Below are positions 16,818 to 25,154 of a stretch of 64,000 nt of DNA, piece by piece. Source of the stretch: Promethearchaeota archaeon (GTDB taxonomy: Archaea; Asgardarchaeota; Lokiarchaeia; Sigynarchaeales; SOKP01); contig JAGXNR010000007.1 in the NCBI GenBank assembly GCA_019894875.1, positions 1 through 64,000 of the forward strand, read 5' to 3'. Position numbers and translations under genes: made by a program. The notes beneath the pieces were generated by a model. The model saw only the letters and a program-made list of their open reading frames with translations. It searched no databases and was not told the origin of the DNA. Position 1 is the stretch's first letter. Each line of letters begins with the position of its first letter.

Positions 16818-16972
16818 ATATCTTATCTTTTATTTATAATCTCTGGCGTTTTTTATATGTTCATTTCTTCCGCTTGCCATATTAGCCAAGAGGTGTTTTG
16901 CTACTCAATAAGTTTCTTAACGTTCATAATAATGTTTTGTCTTTTATTTATTTCTCTAGCTAGTTTACTTGA

Positions 16973-17464
16973 TTAATCTATTTCAATTCCACACATAGGA
17001 CAAATCACTGTTTCCTCTTCGATCTTTTTTCCGCAATTAGGACAGTATTTAATTTTGAGGCGTTCCTTATGATTAACTTCCACATCACCTTCTGGTATTG
17101 TTTCTTTCCCAACACTGTGGAGTAGAGAAAATAAGTGAGAAAATAATCCATTATACCAAGATAGCTTAAGCTTTTCGACTCTTAATATATTACGTGATAG
17201 TGGTGTTGCTTCTACTCTCACTAGCGTTTTACTTCCTTCTAACTCAAAGAAACTTATCCAGATTCTCTTCTTCCAATTCGGATCATGACCTGTGTTAGTC
17301 ATCATTGTCCCTTGCTTAGCATCAATGAACTTGTGAGGTGTTGATACTTTTATTTTTGCTTTATGTTGACTATTGAGCCATTGCATAGTAAGATCAAAGG
17401 CTTTCTCGACGGGTAAGTGTAGATTTTCCTCGTAAATTACATTAATTCTCATAAACATTTCCAT
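16973..17464 (-). CDS. Zinc-ribbon protein with N-terminal alpha/beta domain
   Basis: 163 residues. The last part, YCPNCGKKIEEETVICPMCG, is a C-x2-C...C-x2-C zinc ribbon. The preceding 120 residues have a long opening helix (EKAFDLTMQWLNSQ), then strands with conserved-looking polar turns (SFFELEGSKTLVRVEATPLS). This resembles a START/SRPBCC-like or similar lipid-binding fold, but the match is loose. In-frame ATGs occur at residues 1, 3 and 5. C-terminal zinc ribbons on unrelated domains recur in this window (26805-28484, 28529-29308). Function unknown. Confidence 0.65.
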   Translation of the reverse strand: MEMFMRINVIYEENLHLPVEKAFDLTMQWLNSQHKAKIKVSTPHKFIDAKQGTMMTNTGHDPNWKKRIWISFFELEGSKTLVRVEATPLSRNILRVEKLKLSWYNGLFSHLFSLLHSVGKETIPEGDVEVNHKERLKIKYCPNCGKKIEEETVICPMCGIEID

Positions 17465-17629
17465 GATAAGATTTTATCTACAATTACACAATAGAATTTT
17501 AAACTTTTTAATTTTTCATGATCAGATAATCATGATTTTCCTTAGATAATCATTCCAAAAATCTTAAATAACTTTTGCATTTTTAGAAATCATCTATTTT
17601 ATTTTTTAAAAGATAGTGAGATTTAGAAA

Positions 17630-18175
17630 ATGATTGTTCAATCACCATTTGACGGGACGATCCCTCAAATTCATCCCACCGCATTCATTGCTAAAGACGC
17701 AGTTATTATTGGAGATGTAGAGATTGGTGCTTATGTAAATATGTGGTTTGGAGCAAAAATTAGAGGAGATTGGGGAAGAATAGTTGTGGGAGAAAATACA
17801 AGCATTCAAGAAAATTGTGTAATCCATTCAACAGTTAAAGGTTTAGTAACAATTGGAAAAAATGTGACTCTTGGGCACTTATCAATGGTCCATGGACCTG
17901 CAACCATTGGAGACTCAACTCTTATAGGTATTAGTGCATCCGTATTACAAAATTCCACTGTTGGAACCGGAGTTGTCTTAGCGGGTGGATCTGTTATTAG
18001 GGGTCAGGCAGATGATAATTGTCTTTATGCAGGAGTACCAGCAATAAAAAAGAAAGAATATTCCGACAGGAGAATGGGAAAATGGGGCTCTAATCTTTAC
18101 GTGGAAAATGGCCAGAAATTTAAAGCAGCGGGACTAGGACAGGAAATTCCAGAGGAATATTTGATGAAAGTTTAG
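17630..18175 (+). CDS. Gamma-carbonic-anhydrase-type left-handed beta-helix protein
   Basis: 181 residues made of hexapeptide repeats (AVIIGDVEIGAYVNMWFGAKIRGD and onward). Histidines sit where gamma carbonic anhydrases bind metal: CVIHS and LGHLSMVHG, spaced H-x4-H in the latter. The protein would form a trimer with metal between subunits. Many YrdA/PaaY-type relatives are active hydratases, others are not. It is followed 39 bases later by the thiolase-like gene, so co-transcription is possible. Family call is firm, activity inferred. Confidence 0.87.
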   Translation: MIVQSPFDGTIPQIHPTAFIAKDAVIIGDVEIGAYVNMWFGAKIRGDWGRIVVGENTSIQENCVIHSTVKGLVTIGKNVTLGHLSMVHGPATIGDSTLIGISASVLQNSTVGTGVVLAGGSVIRGQADDNCLYAGVPAIKKKEYSDRRMGKWGSNLYVENGQKFKAAGLGQEIPEEYLMKV

Positions 18176-18214
18176 ATAGGGTGTTAATTTCAATACTAAA
18201 ATTTGATTCTATTT

Positions 18215-19723
18215 ATGAATAACATAAAATCTTGGCCTATAATTATCGGAGCCGCTCAGTATACTCAGCCTAAAGAAACACAAATTCCATTAGATCCTCT
18301 TAAGTTAATTGCTAAAGTAAGCAAATTAGCGATAGAAGATACAGGAATAACCAATTTAAATGAATTTATTGAAACAGTGTATCTTGTATTTTTTGCTAGT
18401 TGGTCTTATGAGGATGCACCTGGTGAATTATGTGAGATGCTTGGGATAAATCCCTCTAATAAACTTTTATCATCATCTGGTGGTAATACTTCTCTAAGAC
18501 TACTCAATCAAGCAGCTCTTTCTATCAATGAAGGAAAGAGTAGGATGGCTCTCATCACCGGGGGTGAAGCATGGTATTCAACGAGTCTACAGCGAAAAGG
18601 AAAAGTGGTTTTAAACTGGCCTGAATATACAAAATCGAAATATTCAGAAGCAGGAACAATGAAAAGCTTAAACGATTTTGAACAGAAATATAGTTTACAT
18701 ATTCCTTCAATTTCATATGCTATGTTTGAAACTGCATTAAGAAACGCTTCAAAGAGAAGCTTAGAAGAACATCAATTGAGTATTGGGAGTCTGTTTGAAA
18801 AATTCAGTAAAGTCGCTTCAACTAATCCATCTGCGTGGTTTAAAGAATCTTCTACTGCTCAAGATATAATTACCCCAAACTCAAAAAATCGTAATGTAAA
18901 TCATCCTTACACAAAATATATGTGTTCCAATCCTTTTGTTGATCAATCTGGTGCGATCCTCCTGACTACTCCAGAGTTTGCTGAAGAACTAAACATTGAG
19001 CCTTCTAAATGGATTTATTTAATGGGAGGAGGAGATTTACAAAATATATTTAATATAACTCAACGACCGAGTCTTGTCAAATCTCCTGCTGCCAAACATG
19101 CATCTCGATTATCACTTGCTCAGGCTGGACTAAAAATGGAGGATATTGATCTATTTGATTTTTATAGTTGTTTTCCATCTATGGTACAGCTTATACGAAA
19201 TGCATTGAACTTAAAGGAAGATGACCCACGCCCCCTTACTATAACTGGAGGAATGCCTTTTTTTGGAGGACCATGGAATAATTATTCTTTACATCCAGTA
19301 ATAACAGCTGTAGATCTAATTCGTAAAAATCCTTCTTTGAAAATAATGCAGATAGCAAATGGGGGATGGAATACCAAACTATCTGTAACAATTTATGGGA
19401 AAACTCCCCCTATAAAACCATGGAGTACTGATGCTTTCTTAAATATGCAGCAAGAAATTGATAAAGAAGAACTTCCTAAACCAATTGAAAAAGCGAATGG
19501 TGTTCTTAGTATTGAAGCCTATACTATTACATATAAAAGAGATGGAACCCCAGATCTAGGAATTGTTATTGGAGTTCTCGAAAATGGTTCACGTACATTA
19601 GCAGTTTTAAAAGAAGACTCTAAAATACTAGAAAAGTTAAGTCAACAAGAATTAGTTGGAAAAAAATATAGAGTTTTTCATGACTATGAAGATGACTTTA
19701 ATTATCTAAAAGTCGATAAATAA
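18215..19723 (+). CDS. Thiolase-superfamily protein (acetyl-CoA acetyltransferase-like)
   Basis: 502 residues from the ATG; a TTG four codons upstream is less likely. It opens with WPIIIGAAQYTQPKE, typical of the SCP-x/thiolase-like branch that acts on acyl-CoA. SSSGGNTSLRLLNQAALSI occupies the region of the nucleophile, but no cysteine is seen at that place (S-S-G-G-N). Thus classical thiolytic activity is uncertain. The C-terminal extension (about 100 residues after NGGWNTKLSVTIYG) looks like an added OB-type domain. Neighbours suggest acyl-CoA metabolism. Confidence 0.8.
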   Translation: MNNIKSWPIIIGAAQYTQPKETQIPLDPLKLIAKVSKLAIEDTGITNLNEFIETVYLVFFASWSYEDAPGELCEMLGINPSNKLLSSSGGNTSLRLLNQAALSINEGKSRMALITGGEAWYSTSLQRKGKVVLNWPEYTKSKYSEAGTMKSLNDFEQKYSLHIPSISYAMFETALRNASKRSLEEHQLSIGSLFEKFSKVASTNPSAWFKESSTAQDIITPNSKNRNVNHPYTKYMCSNPFVDQSGAILLTTPEFAEELNIEPSKWIYLMGGGDLQNIFNITQRPSLVKSPAAKHASRLSLAQAGLKMEDIDLFDFYSCFPSMVQLIRNALNLKEDDPRPLTITGGMPFFGGPWNNYSLHPVITAVDLIRKNPSLKIMQIANGGWNTKLSVTIYGKTPPIKPWSTDAFLNMQQEIDKEELPKPIEKANGVLSIEAYTITYKRDGTPDLGIVIGVLENGSRTLAVLKEDSKILEKLSQQELVGKKYRVFHDYEDDFNYLKVDK

Positions 19724-19758
19724 ATTAATAAGGAGATTGTAGAATAAAACAATAGAAA

Positions 19759-21057
19759 CTACTGAATAATATTAGCTTCAGATATTTTTGCTGTTCGATA
19801 ATCCACACGGGGAAGGTTTTTCATCGAATACGGGAGGTTTACATCATCAGGAATGGGATCAATATAAAAATGTCTGAATTCCTTGTTTTGCATTCTACAA
19901 AATGGGCTCTTATGATTGAATGCAGGATGTTTGACCATCCTCATCCATATTTTTTTTAAGGATTCTTTTCGAATGTTTCCAAAAGAAAGGGGAGAGAAAT
20001 CACATGGAGAAATATCTCCATAAGCAGAAGCATAATATTGAATATTTGCGGCTAAACACCCTATTCCAGAAAGATATGCTTCCACAGAATTCTGCCAAGC
20101 TTGCGATGAAAGAGGCGGCACAATCTTATTTCGGAATACTTCAGCAGAATAATTATGTATTTCCTCATGCAGTTTAGGGGTTAACATTTCACTCGTATCT
20201 TTTAACATATTACCGGTGGGTACACAATCAAAATAGATAATATTGTGGAGACCAAGCTCAACACCTAATTCATGAATTTTTTTATAAACTCCCTTTTCTG
20301 TTCCCGAACGTGTAGCGTATGAAGAAAAACCTGCAAAAATGCCTTTTGACTTCACTTTCTTGATCCCCTCGATAGCCGTTTCAAATAATCCTGGCATCCC
20401 TCTTAATTTGTTATGTTCTTCAGGATTCGGGGAATCGATGCTTAAAAATAACGAATAAAGTCCCGCATCAAACAATTTCTCTACGTTTTCATCTGTGAGG
20501 AATTGACCGTTTGTAAACATGACCGGCATTGCTTTTCTTTTGTCTACGTAAGAAATAAGCTCAAAAAGATCTTCCCGTAATAAAGGTTCTCCTCCTGTGA
20601 AGGCAATAATGGTTACTCCTAATTTCTGAGCATCGTCAATTAGATTTTTGGCTTCTTCTGTGGATAATTCTTTCCGTTCTTCTGTATAGTGCCTACCGGC
20701 ACTACAGTGAACACATTTACATTGACATTTATATGTTACTGCGAAAGTCATTGCAATAGGAAAGGGATAGGGCATTAATTGAGATTTTATTAATCCTTTT
20801 AGAGCACGAAGCATGGGTCGGCTTCCAACAGGAGGGGCAAAAGTATTAGCAACCATCTTTCCCTCCCATTTACCAATTGTATCATAATTTTTATAGAAAT
20901 TTGCTTGTAAAAGTATCATGAAAATCAAGCGATAAATCCGTAACCTATCAAGAAGGGGATTTAAAATCCCAGTACCCGTAACTTGACCGTTATCAAGTTT
21001 TTTATAGCTTATTAGTTTTACATTAAAGAATTTCAGAAAAACATGTTCTGTTTCCAT
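19759..21057 (-). CDS. Radical SAM enzyme with C-terminal cysteine region
   Basis: 432 residues. The CxxxCxxC motif is C111, C115 and C118, followed by the GGE glycine-rich SAM site in AFTGGEPLLREDL. The C-terminal part has additional cysteines (GCLAANIQYY, SPCDFSPLSFG, PFCRM) like a SPASM/Twitch region that holds auxiliary clusters. The opening 100 residues are unusual and include LILQ-type hydrophobic segments. It is likely a maturase or peptide/cofactor-modifying enzyme. A ferredoxin gene lies 196 bases upstream on the same strand and could supply electrons; the substrate is unknown. Confidence 0.85.
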   Translation of the reverse strand: METEHVFLKFFNVKLISYKKLDNGQVTGTGILNPLLDRLRIYRLIFMILLQANFYKNYDTIGKWEGKMVANTFAPPVGSRPMLRALKGLIKSQLMPYPFPIAMTFAVTYKCQCKCVHCSAGRHYTEERKELSTEEAKNLIDDAQKLGVTIIAFTGGEPLLREDLFELISYVDKRKAMPVMFTNGQFLTDENVEKLFDAGLYSLFLSIDSPNPEEHNKLRGMPGLFETAIEGIKKVKSKGIFAGFSSYATRSGTEKGVYKKIHELGVELGLHNIIYFDCVPTGNMLKDTSEMLTPKLHEEIHNYSAEVFRNKIVPPLSSQAWQNSVEAYLSGIGCLAANIQYYASAYGDISPCDFSPLSFGNIRKESLKKIWMRMVKHPAFNHKSPFCRMQNKEFRHFYIDPIPDDVNLPYSMKNLPRVDYRTAKISEANIIQ

Positions 21058-21253
21058 TTAAAATTCTCACTACTTAATGCTAATTATTGATCCTTTTTGT
21101 TTCTGATCTTAATAAATCTTTCTAATCGTAGTGTTTTACCCCTTATATACTCTTAGTTCAATATCTAATATATCAAGAATCGAAATGTTATTTATAATCT
21201 GTGATATATTATTAATAGAGCATCACAGAAAGACCATAAATTCTTAAAAAACA

Positions 21254-21472
21254 TCAGAGTCCTTCTTTATTAAGTATCATAAGTGCTCCATGAGAGCAAG
21301 CTTGAACACATTTACCACAACAATCGCACTTATCTTCATTAATTTTTGCGATTGATGAAATAAAGCCAATTAGAGAGCTAGGAATGGCATAATATGGACA
21401 AGATTCTACACAAATCCCACAACCAACACATTTCTTCAGAAATAGCTTAATAAAATTTATCGAATTTGGCAT
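21254..21472 (-). CDS. 2[4Fe-4S] ferredoxin
   Basis: 72 residues from ATG (a TTG five codons upstream is also open). Two cluster motifs are seen: CVGCGICVESCP and CDCCGKCVQACS, both C-x2-C-x2-C-x3-C. It is a small cytosolic electron carrier. Same strand and direction as the radical SAM gene, 196 bases from it; a functional link is inferred from position only. Confidence 0.88.
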   Translation of the reverse strand: MPNSINFIKLFLKKCVGCGICVESCPYYAIPSSLIGFISSIAKINEDKCDCCGKCVQACSHGALMILNKEGL

Positions 21473-21608
21473 CGTTTTATTTAACAAATTAGTAAACGTG
21501 TTTTATTAGTATCTGGAACTTACTATGGTAAATATAAAGTAATAAAATAAATTTATGAATCAGTCTATTTCCTAATGTTTTCTCAATAAACTAGCTACCT
21601 TTTAGGAC

Positions 21609-22661
21609 TTAATCAATTGAATCAAATCGAGTTGTCTCTGGAATCTCCAGTAGAAAATCAGCTCCAAAAGCTAATGCTGGTGTTAAAGTTCCTATTGGTT
21701 TCAGTTCTAATAACTTTTCTACACATCGTACTCCTGCAACAGCAGTGAACTGATAAGATTCCATAGTTTCAACCCATGCCTGTGCACTCTCTCCTTTATC
21801 ATTAGTAGCATGTGCCCACAGATAACATCGAAATGTTTCACGCTTAGTCTTATCGGGGCCATGAATATTTTTTTCAATCCAATCTTTTACTTTTTTTTTG
21901 GAATCCCCATTTTCGTTAAAATCTTTTACAGACACCCCGAGGGATTGAAGTAAACTTGGAAACTTTTTCGGTAAAGGCATAAAAGTAGTGATATTTGGGA
22001 TACTTGTTGTTCGATAAGCAGTTGCCAAATCACCCCAAGTGACAGGTCTTACTACCCTTTCTTTATCAGAAAATCGTATTTTTCGGATCGTATCTTCTTG
22101 AAGCCGAACAAGGTCTCCATTCCTTCGTACTAATTGCCCAGTTTGAAAATATTCCAACATTGTTTTAAGAGTTCCGGGACTAGGATTACTCATAGCAGTG
22201 ATACCAAGATCTAAAGAGATGGGCTTTATAATTTTATCACTTACATATTTAACTAAGCAATCAGTAGGAACTACATCAAATCCTACTCCGGAAATGATTG
22301 CAATTTTTTTATCTCTCGCTTCCTTATCATGTTTAAAATTTTCTTCAAAAACCTGGACTTCACCGGTAATATCAACATAATTTGTTCCTGTTTTTAAGCA
22401 TGCTTTTACCATAGGCTCACTCGTATATTTGTATGGACCTGCAGCATGAAATACTAAATCGACATTTTTAAGAATTTTCACTAATTTATCTTCATTTTTC
22501 AAATCGAGAATTTCATAATCCATATTAAATTGTTCAACAACGGGGAGAAGTTTTTCCCTCGATCGGCCTGCTAATAAAGGAGAGTGACCACGATTGTTAG
22601 CTTCTTGGCCTATTAATTTTCCCGTATACCCATAAGCTCCATATAACATCCACGTTGTCAT
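21609..22661 (-). CDS. Saccharopine dehydrogenase-like NAD(P)-binding protein
   Basis: 350 residues. A Rossmann dinucleotide site GAYGYTGKLIGQEA lies at residues 8-21, then SREKLLPVVEQFNMDYEILDLKN and AAGPYKYTSEPMVKACLKTGTNYVDITGE, the standard outline of the saccharopine dehydrogenase/trans-acting enoyl reductase family. Members reduce or oxidise lipid-linked or amino acid substrates. It has no obvious membrane segment. It is divergent from a thioesterase gene. Substrate unknown. Confidence 0.83.
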   Translation of the reverse strand: MTTWMLYGAYGYTGKLIGQEANNRGHSPLLAGRSREKLLPVVEQFNMDYEILDLKNEDKLVKILKNVDLVFHAAGPYKYTSEPMVKACLKTGTNYVDITGEVQVFEENFKHDKEARDKKIAIISGVGFDVVPTDCLVKYVSDKIIKPISLDLGITAMSNPSPGTLKTMLEYFQTGQLVRRNGDLVRLQEDTIRKIRFSDKERVVRPVTWGDLATAYRTTSIPNITTFMPLPKKFPSLLQSLGVSVKDFNENGDSKKKVKDWIEKNIHGPDKTKRETFRCYLWAHATNDKGESAQAWVETMESYQFTAVAGVRCVEKLLELKPIGTLTPALAFGADFLLEIPETTRFDSID

Positions 22662-22979
22662 TTATATCTATTTTAAGAACTCTTAGTAGCTTAAAAAGGT
22701 TTAAGTTATAATCAATAATATTTTTGTATAATCTCATTCGTGTAAAATCGTTCCATAAGAGAGTGCTTCATCTAAGGAAAATGGGGAATTATTGAAACCA
22801 GAATCGAATAATTTGAGTAATTCACTAAAGTGAGAATAATTTTTTATAGAGATAATTAATAATTTGTTCAAAATACAAATAAAATTTCCCGTAGGGAATT
22901 TCATAATCCTGAAATTCTTTGTATTAAGAAAATTCATTCTGTTAGTAAAGTTAAATTTCAATACAAGAAGATACATATT
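22662..22979. other. 318-base divergent intergenic region
   Basis: AT-rich spacer between the saccharopine-dehydrogenase-like gene and the thioesterase gene. An 80-codon frame on the minus strand is present but hydrophobic, without features, and I do not call it a gene. No RNA or strong repeat was seen. Confidence 0.35.
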
Positions 22980-23372
22980 ATGGAGGATTTAAAAAAAAAA
23001 CTTTACGAGAGAATTCCCTACTATTCAACTTTGGGTCTTGAACTACAAGAAATTGGGAATGGGAAAGCAATTTTTGAAATTTTAATTAGGGAAGAATTAA
23101 CTCAGAATGGTATGGTTCATGGTGGGGTTATAGCCTCTCTTATTGATTCTTCCTGTGCATGTGCGGCAATCTCTTTAGTTTATCCTGATGGATATATAAC
23201 CACTATCGATTTACAGGTTGAATTTCTTAAACCTGCTACCAAAGGCATACTGAAAGCAAAAGCTAAATGTACCAAAGCGGGAAAAACTATCTTTTTCTGT
23301 AAAGCAAAAGTCTGGAATAATGAAGGTGAACTTATAAGCACTGGTAGCTCGCAACTTCTTCGGATCTCATAA
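22980..23372 (+). CDS. PaaI-type hotdog thioesterase
   Basis: 130 residues. The signature is NGMVHGGVIASLIDSSCACAA, with histidine then glycine pair and aspartate at the active site of PaaI/YigI-type acyl-CoA thioesterases, followed by TIDLQVEFLKPATKG. It hydrolyses acyl- or aryl-CoA thioesters to free acids. Next to it are the small GTPase (100 bases downstream, same strand) and the reductase-like gene (divergent). The acyl group is not indicated. Confidence 0.87.
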   Translation: MEDLKKKLYERIPYYSTLGLELQEIGNGKAIFEILIREELTQNGMVHGGVIASLIDSSCACAAISLVYPDGYITTIDLQVEFLKPATKGILKAKAKCTKAGKTIFFCKAKVWNNEGELISTGSSQLLRIS

Positions 23373-23472
23373 AAGCAAAAATCAATTGGCAAACTATTTT
23401 TTTGTTCTACCATTACACAAAACAAATTTTATTGTACTTTTTTATATTTAAATCAAAATTGTATATAATAAG

Positions 23473-23982
23473 ATGAGAAAGACGATTAAGGTCATTGTCT
23501 CCGGAGATGGAGGAGTAGGAAAAACCTCATTTCTTAATCGATTAATTAATGATAGTTTCGATGCGAATAGTGGTTTAACCAAGGGAGTAGATTTTTTTTC
23601 AAAAGACGTTCAAATTAATGGATCTGAATACAATTTTGTTATATGGGATTTTGCAGGGCAGCGTCAGTTTAAAAGGTTATTATCTGATTTTGTAAATGGC
23701 TCGTTTGCTGCTTTTATATTATTTGATTTCTCACGGTTTACTACACTTGAAGGTGTTGAGGAATGGATTAATAAATTAGATAAATATGGTGAAATCCCAA
23801 TTATAATATTAGGTTCTAAAAATGATGTGATTGATCTTTATGAGATGAAAGTCTTTGATGATTATATTTCTGAAATTAGAAGGAATCATCAGAATGTAAT
23901 CGGGTATCTAAAAATATCTTCAAAAACTGGTTTTAATATTAAAGAAGCTTTTGTGAGATTAATAGAAGAAATATCCCACTGA
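23473..23982 (+). CDS. Ras/Rab-type small GTPase (stand-alone)
   Basis: 169 residues, a bare G domain. G1 is GDGGVGKT (11-18), switch I contains Thr36, G3 is WDFAGQ (58-63), G4 reads SKND (115-118) in place of the usual NKxD, and G5 is SSKTG (139-143). The G4 change may lower guanine specificity or affinity. It has no C-terminal cysteine, so no prenyl anchor. Small GTPases of this class are abundant in Asgard archaea and are called eukaryotic signature proteins. It converges with the aminotransferase gene, 15 bases between stops. Confidence 0.9.
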   Translation: MRKTIKVIVSGDGGVGKTSFLNRLINDSFDANSGLTKGVDFFSKDVQINGSEYNFVIWDFAGQRQFKRLLSDFVNGSFAAFILFDFSRFTTLEGVEEWINKLDKYGEIPIIILGSKNDVIDLYEMKVFDDYISEIRRNHQNVIGYLKISSKTGFNIKEAFVRLIEEISH

Positions 23983-23997
23983 ATGTAAAGAAAATGG

Positions 23998-25026
23998 TTA
24001 TACTTTAGTTATCCATCCAAACTCATCTTCAATATCTAGATATTGAATTCCCCTTAATAATTCATAGATTTGTTTTGTGAATTCACCTGGTTCACGGTTA
24101 TTAAAAACTCTTTTCTGACCCTCGAAAGAGACTGAAGCAATAGGTGTTATAACTGCGGCAGTTCCTGAGCAGAAAACTTCAGTACAGCTGTCTTCAAATA
24201 GTTCTTTATAGGAAATATCTCTTTCTTCAATTTCTATTCCTACTTTTTTAGATGCTATTTCTAAGATTGATTCTCTGGTGATCCCCTCAAGAATGGTTCC
24301 CGTTTTTCTAGGAGTTACTAATTTGCCATTAATTAATCCAAAAAAGTTAGCAGCCCCTACCTCCTCTATAAATTCTAAATTAACAGCGTCTAAATATATA
24401 ATTTGAGCAAATCCTCTAGCTTTTGCTTCTTTTGCTGGCAACATTGTTCCTGCATAATTACAGATCGTTTTTGTTGATCCAGTTCCTCCTGGTGCGGCTC
24501 TGGTATACTTTTTTGAGATCTCTAAATCAATTCCTTTAAAACCTTCAGGGAAATAAGGTCCAACAGGTACCGTAAAAATGATAAACGTAAATTCATTTGC
24601 CGAAGCTACCCCTAACATAGGCCCACTTCCAAATAACATTGGACGGATATATAAAGCACCTCCGCTATCATAGGGAGGGATGAACTCTTCATTTGCTTTA
24701 ACTACTTTTTTGATAACTTTAATAAAATCATCAATATCATACTCAGGCATTAGTAATCTTCTAGCACTATAATTAAATCTTTTTCCATTTTCTTCGGGTT
24801 TAAATAAAGTGATTTCCCCAGATTTAGCTCTTAATGCTTTCATACCCTCAAAAATACCTTGTCCATAATTTAACACACACGCCGCAGGTGAAATTTCAAT
24901 ATTACCAAACGGAACTATCCTACCTTCATCCCAACTTCCATTCTTATAGTTAGAGATAAACATAGATTTCGTAGCCATGAAATTAAATCCTAATGAGTAA
25001 AAATCAACATCTTTCGGTTCCACCAT
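23998..25026 (-). CDS. ilvE: Branched-chain amino-acid aminotransferase
   Basis: 342 residues, class IV PLP-dependent fold. Typical segments are GQGIFEGMKALRAKSGEITLFKP, YIRPMLFGSGP, NYAGTMLPAKEAKARGFAQIIYLD and EEVGAANFFGLINGKLVTP. It transfers the amino group between Val, Leu or Ile and 2-oxoglutarate in branched-chain synthesis or breakdown. The start is set by AGGAG 9-10 bases before ATG at 25026; a TTG nine bases further upstream overlaps that site and is unlikely. It is solitary, with no other ilv gene in the window. Confidence 0.92.
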   Translation of the reverse strand: MVEPKDVDFYSLGFNFMATKSMFISNYKNGSWDEGRIVPFGNIEISPAACVLNYGQGIFEGMKALRAKSGEITLFKPEENGKRFNYSARRLLMPEYDIDDFIKVIKKVVKANEEFIPPYDSGGALYIRPMLFGSGPMLGVASANEFTFIIFTVPVGPYFPEGFKGIDLEISKKYTRAAPGGTGSTKTICNYAGTMLPAKEAKARGFAQIIYLDAVNLEFIEEVGAANFFGLINGKLVTPRKTGTILEGITRESILEIASKKVGIEIEERDISYKELFEDSCTEVFCSGTAAVITPIASVSFEGQKRVFNNREPGEFTKQIYELLRGIQYLDIEDEFGWITKV

Positions 25027-25154
25027 AATTATCAACTCCTAAAACATGTAAAAAAATATATGAATGCTTAATAAAAAATCTTATTAAGAAATAAGAAATG
25101 TATAAAAAAATCAATCCATCAATTAAATATTACTATAATCCCACATCCGATTTA

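Noticed and set aside
22734..22976. 80-codon minus-strand frame before the thioesterase gene
   Set aside because: Divergent, hydrophobic and without motif or Shine-Dalgarno. It looks like a chance frame in AT-rich DNA.
23998..25035. Aminotransferase starting at TTG 25035
   Set aside because: That start overlaps the Shine-Dalgarno; ATG at 25026 has correct spacing.
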